Origin: Empedobacter stercoris
GTDB lineage: Bacteria > Bacteroidota > Bacteroidia > Flavobacteriales > Weeksellaceae
Assembly (NCBI RefSeq): GCF_025244765.1
Contig: NZ_CP104209.1
Coordinates: 1,742,501 to 1,806,500, forward strand
Length of the DNA stretch: 64,000 nucleotides
Direction of reading: 5' to 3'
Position numbers and translations under genes: made by a program. The stretch's first letter is position 1. Each line of letters starts with the position of its first letter. Shown here one piece after another: positions 25,354 through 34,750 of this stretch. The notes under the pieces are model-generated. The model was not told where the DNA came from, made no database searches, and saw nothing but the letters and a program-made list of their open reading frames with translations.

Positions 25354-27929
25354 TATTCTTTTATATTTTCTTCTTCATTTGTATTCTCCTCTATTGCATC
25401 AAACAATGTCGGCTGCTGCTCTTCTTCTGACTCTGATTCTTCCTCTTCTTCTGGTTCGTCGAATGGAAGTGGCTCCAAAATATTTATTTGTTTCAACTTA
25501 AACGTTGTTAACTGATTTCCTTGTGCTTTTATACCTTTAACCGTTATAAATTCTTCTAAATTAATCACTTCTGGTTCTTTTTCTACACCTTTCACTTTAG
25601 GAAAAATCAGTTCAATTACAGGTAAATAATCTGTCGAAATAACTTTAATTGACGATTTTCCATCTTCTAATGTATAGAAAATTTGAGGAGAAAACGTATC
25701 CTCTAATACAAAGCGTTTCACGAAATAACGTTCTTTCTCTGCATCGAAATACACACAAGAAATTGGTTTTGCAGGTTTCCATTTTTCGATAATTTCTAAA
25801 TCCTCGTCAAAACGATTACTCAAATCAAATGAAACCAATTTCGCTTCACCTTTTTTATTAATCGTTAAAATTTTATCATCTCCTTTAAAAGAACCCAATA
25901 AAATGCCAATTCCATCGGCGTTTAAACGTTTTGTACCCGTGTCAAACCAAATTTCACGAGGGGCTAAAGTTGAAACTCCCTCCTCTTTTAATTCTATTTT
26001 TTTGATAGGGTATTTAGTAACCAAATTACCTTTTGAAGCACGACCTTTAATGGCTAAATCAGCAAAATCTATATCAAATTTCAATTTTTTGATGCGTTGA
26101 TGCGTTTTCAGAATAATTGAAACGACTTCTGCTTCTCCATTTGGATTTGCTGAAAAATATAACACTTCTGAACCTTTATTTCCTGCTGTTAAATCATATT
26201 CTTTGTCGCGTGTAATTCCGGTTACAGCAAAACGTTTTTGATAAGCAGGGCCATTTTTACCATCGCGATAAATCAAATTATAAATGGTACGTTTATCATT
26301 TTTATGCCAAATTCCGATATGAATAATTCCTTTTCCAACAAATGTCTTTGTATCAACCTTAGTTACAATCATGGAGCCATCATTTTTGAAAACAACAATG
26401 TCATCAATGTCAGAACATTCGAATAAAAATTCATCTTTTTTCAATGAAGTTCCGATAAAACCTTCTGTTCTATCCACGTAAAATCGTGTATTTGCTACTG
26501 CAACTTTTGTTGCATCAATCGTATCAAATGTTCTAATTTCTGTTTTACGTTCTTTACCTTTTCCGTATTTTGTTTTTAGATTTTTGAAATAATCAATCGC
26601 ATAATCAATTAAATTAGCTAAATGACGCTTTACATTTTCGATTTTATCTTCTAACGATTCAATAAATTGTTGGGCTTTATCTAAATCAAATTTCGAAATA
26701 CGTTTGATTCGGATTTCAGTTAATCGGACAATATCTTCTTCTGTAACAGGGCGAACTAAGTGCGCAATATGTGGTTTTAACCCTTTATCAATCGCAGCAA
26801 TTACTCCTTCCCATGTTTCTTCTTCTTCGATATCGTGGTAGATTCTATTCTCGATAAAAATTCGTTCCAAAGAAGAGAAATGCCATTGTTCTTGTAACTC
26901 ATCTAACTCAATTTCCAATTCCTTTTTCAATAAGTCAACAGTATTGTTGGTGTTATGAATCAGAATTTCAGAAACGGTCAAAAATTCGGGAGTTTGTTCA
27001 TTGATGACACACGCATTTGGCGAAATAGAAATTTCGCAATCAGTGAATGCATAAAGTGCATCAATTGTTTTATCGAGGCTACTTCCTGGAACGAGATGAA
27101 TTAAAATTTCAACTTCTGCTGCGGTATTATCTTCGATTTTTTTAATCTTGATTTTCCCTTTGTCATTGGCTTTCAACACCGAGTCGATCATAGATCCTGT
27201 TGTTGTTCCAAAAGGAATTTCTGTGATTTTGAGCGTTGTTTTATCTTCTTGTAAAATTTTTGCACGAATCCGAACTTTACCTCCTCTTAATCCGTCATTA
27301 TAATCAGAAACATCAATCAATCCTGAAGTTAAGAAATCTGGAAAAATTTGAAATTTCTTTCCTTTTAGATGTAAAATTGACGCATCAATTAATTCATTAA
27401 AATTATGAGGTAAAATCTTTGTTGATAGACCTACTGCAATTCCTTCTACTCCCTGTGCTAAAAGTAAAGGAAACTTGATTGGTAAATCGATTGGTTCTTT
27501 ATTTCGACCATCATACGATGGTTGCCATTTTGTTGTTTTTGGATTATAGACAACTTCTAATGCAAATTTAGTTAATCGTGCTTCTATATAACGAGATGCA
27601 GCTGCACGGTCGCCAGTGTAGGTATTTCCCCAGTTTCCTTGCATGTCAATCAACAATTCTTTTTGACCAATTTGCACCATTGCATCACTAATCGCCATAT
27701 CACCGTGTGGATGATATTTCATTGTATTTCCTACAATGTTCGCAACTTTGTTGTATCGTCCGTCTTCCAACTCACGCATTGAATGTAAAATTCTACGTTG
27801 AACTGGTTTCAATCCATCATAAATAGAGGGAATTGCTCGTTCTAAAATTACATAAGAAGCATAGTCAAGAAACCATTCTTGGTACATACCAGAAACTTTC
27901 TTGATGCTCTCTTGATTGTCTTGCATCAT
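25353..27929 (-). CDS. parC: DNA topoisomerase IV subunit A
   Basis: The 858-residue subunit carries out DNA cleavage and rejoining in chromosome decatenation. The N-terminal breakage-reunion domain shows LDYASYVILERAIPSIYDGLKPVQRRILHSM and the catalytic Tyr region GDRAAASRYIEARLT (about residue 112-126). The C-terminal domain is degenerate compared with GyrA, and the tail is very acidic (EPEEEEESESEEEQQ). The adjacent GyrB-type subunit (parE) and this divergent C-terminal domain support topo IV rather than gyrase. Only one base separates it from the upstream small membrane gene. Confidence 0.93.
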   Translation of the reverse strand: MMQDNQESIKKVSGMYQEWFLDYASYVILERAIPSIYDGLKPVQRRILHSMRELEDGRYNKVANIVGNTMKYHPHGDMAISDAMVQIGQKELLIDMQGNWGNTYTGDRAAASRYIEARLTKFALEVVYNPKTTKWQPSYDGRNKEPIDLPIKFPLLLAQGVEGIAVGLSTKILPHNFNELIDASILHLKGKKFQIFPDFLTSGLIDVSDYNDGLRGGKVRIRAKILQEDKTTLKITEIPFGTTTGSMIDSVLKANDKGKIKIKKIEDNTAAEVEILIHLVPGSSLDKTIDALYAFTDCEISISPNACVINEQTPEFLTVSEILIHNTNNTVDLLKKELEIELDELQEQWHFSSLERIFIENRIYHDIEEEETWEGVIAAIDKGLKPHIAHLVRPVTEEDIVRLTEIRIKRISKFDLDKAQQFIESLEDKIENVKRHLANLIDYAIDYFKNLKTKYGKGKERKTEIRTFDTIDATKVAVANTRFYVDRTEGFIGTSLKKDEFLFECSDIDDIVVFKNDGSMIVTKVDTKTFVGKGIIHIGIWHKNDKRTIYNLIYRDGKNGPAYQKRFAVTGITRDKEYDLTAGNKGSEVLYFSANPNGEAEVVSIILKTHQRIKKLKFDIDFADLAIKGRASKGNLVTKYPIKKIELKEEGVSTLAPREIWFDTGTKRLNADGIGILLGSFKGDDKILTINKKGEAKLVSFDLSNRFDEDLEIIEKWKPAKPISCVYFDAEKERYFVKRFVLEDTFSPQIFYTLEDGKSSIKVISTDYLPVIELIFPKVKGVEKEPEVINLEEFITVKGIKAQGNQLTTFKLKQINILEPLPFDEPEEEEESESEEEQQPTLFDAIEENTNEEENIKE

Positions 27930-27930
27930 G

Positions 27931-28437
27931 TTAAATAGCTACTTCTACTTTTTTTTTAACTATAGAATTAGACGAAACAATTTTATCTAATTCTGTCAAA
28001 ATAATATTAAGATTTCGATTAGATATGAATGCTAAACGAAATTTCACTTTTGTTAAATTGGTAGGATTCTTTTTACTATTGATATAAAAAACAAGTGTTT
28101 TAGAAAATAGTCCTTTCTGAAAATCGTACTTGATTAATTTATATTTTGGTAAATCGATTTTGTTTGGTTTTGAATTTAAGAAGGATAAAAATCCTACATT
28201 CTTTGTTTCAAATGTTATCGTTTCCCCTTTTGTGTCAATTGCAAAAAATTGATTTCCACTTTTACAACTCACATAAATCAGTAATGCGATAAAAACAGAT
28301 ACAATATAAGGTGGTATTATGTGATACTTGTGCGGTAAAATACCCGTATACATAATGATGTTTAGAATGATTAAAATAACGATTGTGATGTTAAGCATTC
28401 TGAAAAGCTGTATCACATTTATATTATTTTTTTTCAT
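27931..28437 (-). CDS. Small membrane protein between parC and parE
   Basis: The 168-residue protein has two membrane helices near the N-terminus (about 10-32 and 37-58) and a soluble beta-rich C-terminal part (TKGETITFETKNVGFLSF onward), like a membrane-anchored PH-type fold. I recognise no named family. The stop is one base from parC, and the start is 52 bp downstream of the parE stop, so all three form one operon. Confidence 0.7.
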   Translation of the reverse strand: MKKNNINVIQLFRMLNITIVILIILNIIMYTGILPHKYHIIPPYIVSVFIALLIYVSCKSGNQFFAIDTKGETITFETKNVGFLSFLNSKPNKIDLPKYKLIKYDFQKGLFSKTLVFYINSKKNPTNLTKVKFRLAFISNRNLNIILTELDKIVSSNSIVKKKVEVAI

Positions 28438-28489
28438 AAATATTATAATAGGTTATTAGGTAGATAGAAAGAATTTGATTTATATAATT

Positions 28490-30340
28490 TTAATTTTTTA
28501 TAGCTTCTATTGCTAAATTGTTAATAATAAACTCTTGTCTTGTTGGTGTGTTTTTTCCCATGTAAAATTCTAAAAGACTATCAATCGTTTGATCTTTTCC
28601 AATCATTACAGGTTCTAAACGAATATCTTTTCCAATAAAATGTTTAAACTCATCTGGCGATATTTCACCTAATCCTTTGAATCGTGTGATTTCAGGATTT
28701 TTCACTTCTTCCAACGCTTTTATTCGTTCGGCTTCAGAATAACAATAACGTGTTTCTTTTTTATTTCTTACTCGAAAAAGAGGTGTTTGTAAAATATATA
28801 AATGCCCTTCTTTGATCAATTCTGGAAAAAACTGTAAGAAAAACGTAATAATCAACAAACGAATATGCATTCCATCGACATCGGCATCAGTTGCAATTAC
28901 AACATTATTGTAGCGTAGATCTTCTAATCCTTCTTCTATGTTTAATGCAGCTTGTAACAAATTAAATTCTTCATTTTCGTACACAATTTTCTTTGTTAAA
29001 CCATACGAATTTAACGGTTTTCCTCTCAAACTAAATACAGCTTGCGTTTCTACACTTCTACTTTTCGTGATTGATCCGCTGGCAGAATCTCCTTCGGTAA
29101 TAAAAATCGTTGTATCTAAACGCAATTCAGCTTTTGGATCGTTATAATGTTGACGACAATCGCGCAATTTTTTGTTATGCAAACTTACTTTTTTAGCTCG
29201 ATCACGTGCTAATTTTCGAATTCCGGAAAGTTCTTTTCGTTCGGTTTCCGATTGTTTTATCTTACGTTCAAGTGCTTGTGCAACTTCTGTATTTTTGTGT
29301 AAAAAGTTATCAAGATTTGTTTTGATAAAATCATTTACAAACGTACGAACTGTTGTCATTCCTGGTCCAATTTCATTCGAACCAAGTTTTGTTTTCGTTT
29401 GAGATTCAAAAACAGGTTCAATGACTTTAATCGAAATTGCTCCAATAATCGATTTTCTGATATCCGCAGGATCATAATTTTTATTGTAAAATTCGCGTAC
29501 TGTTTTTACAATTGCTTCTTTAAAAGCTGTTAAATGTGTTCCTCCTTGCGTTGTGTTTTGTCCATTTACGAAAGAATAATAGGTTTCTGAATAAGATTTT
29601 GAGCTATGCGTCATCGCTAATTCTATATCATCTCCTTTCAGATGAATAATCTCGTAGATTGTTTCTTCTTCAATATTATCTTTCAATAAATCTTTCAATC
29701 CATCTTTCGAAAAGAATTCTTCTCCATTAAAAATAATTTTCAATCCAGGATTTAAATAGACATAGTTTCTCAACATTTTATCTACATATTCCTTTCTGAA
29801 TTTAAAATTCAGGAAAATTGATTTATCTGGAACAAACGTAATTTTGGTACCTTTTCTTAAAGAGGTTTCTTTCTCATCTTCTTGAGATTTCAGAATTCCT
29901 TTCTCAAATTCTGCTACACGCGTTTTTCCATCACGAATAGATTGAACACGAAATGATGTCGACAAAGCATTTACCGCTTTTGTACCAACACCATTTAAAC
30001 CAACCGATTTCTTGAAGGCCTGTGAATCGTATTTACCTCCTGTATTCATCTTAGAAACAGCATCAACCATTTTTCCAAGAGGAATTCCACGACCATAATC
30101 ACGAATTGTTACTTCATCTTCGCGCAGATTAATCTCGATAGTTTTCCCTGCTCCCATCACAAATTCGTCGATACAGTTATCTACAATCTCTTTCAACAAT
30201 ATATAAATCCCATCATCTTGAGACGAACCATCTCCCAGCTTCCCAATATACATACCAGGTCGCATACGAATATGTTCGCGCCAATCAAGAGTTTTGATAT
30301 TGTCTTCCGTATAATTTACTTGTTGATCTATTTCTGACAT
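28490..30340 (-). CDS. parE: DNA topoisomerase IV subunit B
   Basis: The 616-residue ATPase subunit has the GHKL site ([11 protein letters not shown], about residue 55; [12 protein letters not shown], about 88; [14 protein letters not shown], about 119). The TOPRIM motif is [11 protein letters not shown] (about 408), with [12 protein letters not shown] (about 489) and the PLFRVRN region. The length is typical for ParE and shorter than GyrB of many bacteria. It pairs with parC downstream in the same operon. Confidence 0.95.
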   Translation of the reverse strand: MSEIDQQVNYTEDNIKTLDWREHIRMRPGMYIGKLGDGSSQDDGIYILLKEIVDNCIDEFVMGAGKTIEINLREDEVTIRDYGRGIPLGKMVDAVSKMNTGGKYDSQAFKKSVGLNGVGTKAVNALSTSFRVQSIRDGKTRVAEFEKGILKSQEDEKETSLRKGTKITFVPDKSIFLNFKFRKEYVDKMLRNYVYLNPGLKIIFNGEEFFSKDGLKDLLKDNIEEETIYEIIHLKGDDIELAMTHSSKSYSETYYSFVNGQNTTQGGTHLTAFKEAIVKTVREFYNKNYDPADIRKSIIGAISIKVIEPVFESQTKTKLGSNEIGPGMTTVRTFVNDFIKTNLDNFLHKNTEVAQALERKIKQSETERKELSGIRKLARDRAKKVSLHNKKLRDCRQHYNDPKAELRLDTTIFITEGDSASGSITKSRSVETQAVFSLRGKPLNSYGLTKKIVYENEEFNLLQAALNIEEGLEDLRYNNVVIATDADVDGMHIRLLIITFFLQFFPELIKEGHLYILQTPLFRVRNKKETRYCYSEAERIKALEEVKNPEITRFKGLGEISPDEFKHFIGKDIRLEPVMIGKDQTIDSLLEFYMGKNTPTRQEFIINNLAIEAIKN

Positions 30341-30576
30341 TTGAGTTGTTGAGTGTTAAAACGAGTTTTACAAAAATAAGAAAAAAAATCTTAATATTTT
30401 GAAGGTTCATTGATTTGATTTTGAGTGAAATCAACCTATTTTGGAAAATGATTAAATCAAAGTTGCCTCATGCTTCTTCTCTTATTTTTTGTTGAATCAA
30501 TTGACAAATGAACATCAAGCGATAAATTTAAGACAAAGATTTCATGATAATGATTTTGTTTTCTTAAACAAAAAAA

Positions 30577-30605
30577 AACGAGTTGCAATTACACAACTCG
30601 TTTAC
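30577..30605 (-). terminator. Terminator of the type IX cargo gene
   Basis: ACGAGTTG-CAATTA-CACAACTCGT; on the minus strand the hairpin is followed by a run of nine or so T. Confidence 0.8.
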
Positions 30606-30607
30606 TT

Positions 30608-31405
30608 TTATTTTTTTATAATTTTTCTCGAAATAACGCTATCTTCCGTATAGAAATTAACAATGTAAACTCCTTTTGGCAAGGTTGAAATATTAGCTTC
30701 TGACTTCTGAACTTCTAACATTTGTTTTCCTGTAACATCAAATATTTTAACTCTTTTCACCTCTTTTATTCCTGCTATTTTTACGAATCCATTATCTTGG
30801 AATACTGTAATTGTAGATTGATTAACATCTGAAACAGCTAATTTTTCTTGTACAACTTTAACATCATCCAATCCTATATATAAAATATCAGAACAATCGT
30901 AATGTCTAAAAACCAATTGCACATCTTGACCAGCATAATCAGAAATATCCACATTTACTGTTTTGGCAACATCGAAATAACCACCGTCTAAGGTTTCTTC
31001 ATAAACAGGCGTCTCAGTACCTACAAAAGTTGTATTTGCAGGAATTACATAAACAGCATAATGTTCTTCAAAATAACCTTCTTCGTTATCTGCAGCTGAA
31101 ACTTTAAATGTCAATTCGGTTTTATTACCTTCAGGAATTGTGAATATAGGACTTGTTAAAGTATTGTCTGGCGTAAAAACTTGAAAAAACCAAGAAAAAG
31201 ACCAAGCGAAAGACCCCGTAAACGAAGGCGCTTCTGCTTCTGCTGCTTCTACAAATTGCCAAGTATCTTTATCTCCATCCAAATCACCTATTGTCCATAA
31301 AGCTTGTTTTTCTGGTGTATCAAAATTTTCTTCGAAAATTGTAGTCTGAGCATTAATTTGAGAAGCAAACAATACACCTCCTAATAAAAGTAAATTTTTA
31401 ATCAT
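30608..31405 (-). CDS. Type IX-secreted protein with adhesin-like (choice-of-anchor) domain
   Basis: The 265-residue protein has a signal peptide (1-19, ending ASQINA), then a jelly-roll domain of the cleaved-adhesin/choice-of-anchor type (about 20-190: IFEENFDTPEKQALWTIGDLDGD, then FRHYDCSDILYIGLDDVKV). The C-terminal type A sorting domain (about 195-265) shows KRVKIFDVTGKQMLEV and LPKGVYIVNFYTEDSVISRKIIKK. The sorting domain directs export by the type IX system, of which PorQ is encoded at 10277-11302. Its substrate is unknown. Confidence 0.92.
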   Translation of the reverse strand: MIKNLLLLGGVLFASQINAQTTIFEENFDTPEKQALWTIGDLDGDKDTWQFVEAAEAEAPSFTGSFAWSFSWFFQVFTPDNTLTSPIFTIPEGNKTELTFKVSAADNEEGYFEEHYAVYVIPANTTFVGTETPVYEETLDGGYFDVAKTVNVDISDYAGQDVQLVFRHYDCSDILYIGLDDVKVVQEKLAVSDVNQSTITVFQDNGFVKIAGIKEVKRVKIFDVTGKQMLEVQKSEANISTLPKGVYIVNFYTEDSVISRKIIKK

Positions 31406-31570
31406 ATCTTATTCGTGTTAATAAATTAGATGGTAATATAATTAAATTCACTCTTCATTTGATTAAACATCCTGAAAAATTTCACATAAATCTACATTTT
31501 CACCATAAAACAAATACTTTATTGAATATTATTTACTTCTTTTTAAGATTTAACTAAATTAATCGTACAA

Positions 31571-31601
31571 AAAAAAGCTCAATCTTTCGATTGAGCTTTC
31601 T
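31571..31601 (-). terminator. Terminator of ychF
   Basis: AAAGCTCAATC-TTTC-GATTGAGCTTT hairpin; on the minus strand it is followed by eight T. Confidence 0.8.
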
Positions 31602-31622
31602 ATATTTCGTTTCAATATATGC

Positions 31623-32714
31623 TTAAACATTAAATAAGAAATGCATAATATCACCGTCTTGTACGATATATGCTTTACCTTCTACGTTTAATTTTCCTGC
31701 TTCACGACATTTTGCTTCAGAACCGTAAGTCAAGAAATCTTCAAATTTGATTACTTCTGCACGAATAAATCCTTTTTCAAAATCGGTGTGAATAACTCCA
31801 GCAGCTTGTGGTCCTGTAGATCCTTTTTTAATTGTCCATGCACGAACTTCTTTTACACCAGCTGTAAAATAAGTTTCTAAGTTTAGTAAAGAATAAGCAG
31901 AGCGAATCAAACGATTAACACCAGGCTCCTCTAATCCTAATTCTTCTAAGAAAATTTGACGCTCGTCGTATGTTTCTAACTCGTTGATATCCGCTTCAAT
32001 TTGAGCTGCTAAAACCAATACTTCTGCATGTTCGTCTTTTACCGCTTCTTTTACTTTCGCAACAAATTCGTTTCCATCTTTTGCTGCAGATTCGTCAACA
32101 TTACACAAGTACAAAACTGGTTTCGCTGTAATTAATTGCAAAGAATCAATAATTTCTTGTTCTTTTTCATCTAATTCCATTTCACGAACATTTTTTAACT
32201 CTTCTAAATGAGCAATAACAGCAGTCAAAACTTCTACTATTTTTTGTTCTTCTTTGTTACCAGCTTTAGCCGCTTTTTTAGACTTATCGATTCGTTTTAC
32301 AACCGTATCTAAATCCTTTAATTGCAATTCTAAATCAATTGTTTCTTTATCACGAATAGGATCGATAGATCCGTCAACGTGCGTAATGTTTTCGTTTTCG
32401 AAACAACGTAAAACGTGAATAATAGCATTACACTCACGAATATTTCCTAAAAATTGATTTCCTAAACCTTCTCCTTTACTTGCTCCTTTTACCAAACCAG
32501 CAATGTCCACTATTTCTACAACTGCAGGTACAACGCGTTCTGGGTTTACAATTTCTTCTAATTGATTTAGACGTGTATCTGGTACAGAAACCGTTCCTAC
32601 ATTAGGTTCAATTGTACAGAAAGGATAATTCGCCGATTGTGCTTTTGCATTCGACAAACAGTTAAATAAAGTAGATTTACCAACATTAGGCAATCCAACA
32701 ATTCCACATTTCAT
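31623..32714 (-). CDS. ychF: Redox-regulated ATPase YchF (OBG family)
   Basis: The 363-residue protein has G1 GLPNVGKSTLFN (7-18), G3 DIAGLVKGASKGEGLG and the altered G4 motif NVDE (LYLCNVDES, about 205) that makes YchF prefer ATP. A central coiled coil (about 115-185) and the C-terminal TGS domain (FTAGVKEVRAWTIKKGSTGPQAAGVIH) follow. It is associated with ribosomes and the oxidative-stress response. A -7-like TATCTTTG lies upstream (complement 32773-32780). Confidence 0.97.
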   Translation of the reverse strand: MKCGIVGLPNVGKSTLFNCLSNAKAQSANYPFCTIEPNVGTVSVPDTRLNQLEEIVNPERVVPAVVEIVDIAGLVKGASKGEGLGNQFLGNIRECNAIIHVLRCFENENITHVDGSIDPIRDKETIDLELQLKDLDTVVKRIDKSKKAAKAGNKEEQKIVEVLTAVIAHLEELKNVREMELDEKEQEIIDSLQLITAKPVLYLCNVDESAAKDGNEFVAKVKEAVKDEHAEVLVLAAQIEADINELETYDERQIFLEELGLEEPGVNRLIRSAYSLLNLETYFTAGVKEVRAWTIKKGSTGPQAAGVIHTDFEKGFIRAEVIKFEDFLTYGSEAKCREAGKLNVEGKAYIVQDGDIMHFLFNV

Positions 32715-32796
32715 ATATGTTGTCTCTTTTTTTAATGATTGATTATTAGATCGATGTTCTAATAATTTTGTGCAAAGATAATGATTTCCATTAAAT

Positions 32797-33198
32797 TTAT
32801 TGAACCGAAGAAACTCTGTTCAATTTTATATTTAAGACATTACCAGAATATGATTTCATTTCGCCCAACAAGCAATCGCATGTAGTATCATAATTCAAAT
32901 CATAATAATTAGATGTTTTATCAAGATTGATCTTTCTGAATTTGAGTTGAGGAAAATTAAAAACAATAGAATCTGTCACATCTTTTTCATAACCGTCCTG
33001 AAAATCAAATTCAATTTTCAGTTTTGATTTAATTTTAGAAACATCCATGATTGCATTACTTTTTGACAATGGAACTTCTACCACTTTCGATTTATAATCC
33101 AAAAAGTCTTGTTGCCATTTTCCTTCTATTGTTTTTATGTTATTCGTAGCACAACTTGTCAGTAAAATCAAGAAAATAAATCCTAAATAATGTTTCAT
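32797..33198 (-). CDS. Hypothetical lipoprotein
   Basis: From ATG 33198 the 133-residue protein has a lipoprotein signal (MKHYLGFIFLILLTSC-ATN); the ATG nine codons upstream gives an unlikely signal. The mature part is beta-rich with the cysteine pair CDC in YDTTCDCLLGEM. No family is recognised. It is divergent from the thioredoxin-like gene across 61 bp. Confidence 0.7.
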   Translation of the reverse strand: MKHYLGFIFLILLTSCATNNIKTIEGKWQQDFLDYKSKVVEVPLSKSNAIMDVSKIKSKLKIEFDFQDGYEKDVTDSIVFNFPQLKFRKINLDKTSNYYDLNYDTTCDCLLGEMKSYSGNVLNIKLNRVSSVQ

Positions 33199-33259
33199 AA
33201 GTGTTAATTTTAATTGAAAATACAATTATTTTTTTACATTTACTTAAATACTTATTACA

Positions 33260-33772
33260 ATGAAATTAAACGTTTTAATTATTGGTTTTGTAATCGCCTT
33301 AAGTAGTATTGTAAATGCACAAACAGCAACAGAAATATTAACTAAAGCTCAAAATCAAGCAAAAGTTGAAAATAAAAATGTCTTTTTAATTTTTCATGCT
33401 TCTTGGTGTGGTTGGTGTAAAAAGATGGAAAAAAACATGGACGATCCTCTTGTAAAATCTTATTTTGATGCGAATTATGTCAAGACTTTTATGACAGTAC
33501 AAGAACGAGCAGAAAAGAAAAATTTAGAAACGCCCGGTGGAGATGCTGTTAATGAGAAATTAAGAGGAAAAGATCAAGGTTTACCTTTTTGGGTAATTTT
33601 AGATTCGACAGGAAAAGTCTTAGAAGATTCTCGTGTGAATGGTGAAAATATCGGTGGTCCAGCTTCAGAGGAAGAAGTAAATCAATTAATCACTAAACTT
33701 GAAACAACATCTAAAAACGAAAAAGTTAATCCCGAAAAAATAAAAGAAGTTTTTATCTTGAAAAAGAAATAA
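33260..33772 (+). CDS. Secreted thioredoxin-fold protein
   Basis: The 170-residue protein has a signal peptide (1-20, ending SIVNA) and a thioredoxin fold with active site SWCGWCKKMEKNMDD (Cys at about 50 and 53). The cis-Pro region LPFWVILDSTGKVL follows. It belongs to the thioredoxin-like group with insertions (thioredoxin_7 type), acting in the periplasm on disulfides. The substrate is unknown. It ends at a shared terminator. Confidence 0.88.
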   Translation: MKLNVLIIGFVIALSSIVNAQTATEILTKAQNQAKVENKNVFLIFHASWCGWCKKMEKNMDDPLVKSYFDANYVKTFMTVQERAEKKNLETPGGDAVNEKLRGKDQGLPFWVILDSTGKVLEDSRVNGENIGGPASEEEVNQLITKLETTSKNEKVNPEKIKEVFILKKK

Positions 33773-33782
33773 TTCATAAATA

Positions 33783-33809
33783 AAATCCGCTCAATGAGCG
33801 GATTTTATT
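33783..33809. terminator. Terminator hairpin, ATCCGCTC family copy 2
   Basis: AAAATCCGCTC-AAT-GAGCGGATTTTA between convergent genes. Confidence 0.88.
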
Positions 33810-34503
33810 ATTGTGTCAAAACATGAAAAGCTTCTTCCAAGTTTTTATATTGTCCTTTAAATTCTTCAATAGATTGATCTGCGATAATTTTACCTTTATT
33901 CAATAGAATTACACGTGAACAAAGCGCTTCTACTTCTTGCATAATATGCGTCGATAAAATCACTGTTTTTTCTTTTCCAATTTCACGAATAACTTCTCTT
34001 ATTTCTATAATTTGATTTGGATCCAAACCATTTGTAGGCTCATCTAAAATTAATATTTCTGGACTCGAAATAATCGCTTGAGCCAATCCGACACGTTGTT
34101 TATAACCTTTTGATAACTGATGAATTTTCTTGTGTTTTTCGGGAGATAACCCTACTTTTTCAATTACTTCATCTATTTTTGATTTTGGTACTTTTCTTAT
34201 GTTTGTGACAAATTCTAAATATTCTTTCACGTACATATCCATATACAGCGGATTATTTTCTTGTAAAAACCCAATCAATTTCTTTGATTCTATTGGTTGA
34301 GTCGAAACATTCAAGTCATTCACAGAAATTTCTCCAGCATCTGTATTAATTGCATTGGTAATACTTTTCATCAAGGTAGATTTTCCTGCTCCATTTGGTC
34401 CTAATAAACCAACAACTTCTCCATTGTTTATAGAAAATGAAACATTGTCTAAAGCTAATTGTTCGCCGTATTTTTTTACTAAATCTTTAATGATTATTCC
34501 CAT
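33808..34503 (-). CDS. ABC transporter ATP-binding protein
   Basis: The 231-residue single NBD shows Walker A GPNGAGKST (about 35-43), Q-loop LQENNPLY, signature LSKGYKQRVGLAQAI (about 134) and Walker B ILILDEPTNGLDP with the H-loop STHIM. It is of the export type (Ccm/Nod/GldA-like). GldA of gliding motility belongs to this group but is longer, and no GldF/GldG permease is adjacent, so no symbol is given. It is divergent from the pheA operon promoter. Confidence 0.88.
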   Translation of the reverse strand: MGIIIKDLVKKYGEQLALDNVSFSINNGEVVGLLGPNGAGKSTLMKSITNAINTDAGEISVNDLNVSTQPIESKKLIGFLQENNPLYMDMYVKEYLEFVTNIRKVPKSKIDEVIEKVGLSPEKHKKIHQLSKGYKQRVGLAQAIISSPEILILDEPTNGLDPNQIIEIREVIREIGKEKTVILSTHIMQEVEALCSRVILLNKGKIIADQSIEEFKGQYKNLEEAFHVLTQ

Positions 34504-34539
34504 TTGATGAAAAAATTTCGATAAAATTAGTGAAAAAGA

Positions 34540-34572
34540 TTTGGATATATAAAATTTTATCTTTTAGATTTG
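34540..34572 (+). promoter_or_regulatory. Promoter of the pheA operon
   Basis: -33 TTTG at 34540-34543 and -7 TAGATTTG at 34565-34572 are separated by 21 nt. Transcription should start near 34579, about 20 nt before the leader peptide ATG. Confidence 0.8.
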
Positions 34573-34598
34573 TAACTGTAAAAATAAAAAAGTCAAGA

Positions 34599-34685
34599 AT
34601 GACATCATTCAATTATTTTAACGCATTTTTCTTTTACTTTTTTGGATATTATCCAGGAGAGCAGGGACTGCGTTGTCGTAATTGA
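34599..34685 (+). CDS. Phe/Tyr-rich leader peptide of the pheA attenuator
   Basis: The 28-codon ORF ATG 34599 to TGA 34685 encodes a peptide whose residues 4-18 read FNYFNAFFFYFFGYY, with seven Phe and four Tyr in total. Such clusters are the mark of translational attenuation: ribosomes stall when charged tRNA-Phe or tRNA-Tyr is scarce. The ORF sits between a good promoter (34540-34572) and a terminator hairpin (34711-34739) directly in front of pheA. The tail (PGEQGLRCRN) overlaps the proposed antiterminator strand GGGACT (34664-34669). Confidence 0.88.
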   Translation: MTSFNYFNAFFFYFFGYYPGEQGLRCRN

Positions 34686-34739
34686 TTGTAACATCAACAT
34701 AAGATAATTTAAAGTCCCGCATTTTGTGGGACTTTTTTT
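34661..34739 (+). promoter_or_regulatory. Transcription attenuator of the aromatic operon
   Basis: The terminator is AAAGTCCC (34711-34718)...GGGACTTT (34728-34735), then a T-run, 12 nt before pheA. An alternative pairing exists: GCAGGGACT (34661-34669) with AGTCCCGC (34713-34720), which would take the terminator's left arm and act as antiterminator. The leader peptide stop lies between, as in classic trp/phe attenuators. Confidence 0.85.
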
Positions 34740-34750
34740 GTGGAAAAAAA

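Noticed and set aside
33808..34503. gldA (gliding motility ABC ATPase)
   Set aside because: The protein is about 70 residues shorter than typical GldA and has no gldF/gldG neighbour.
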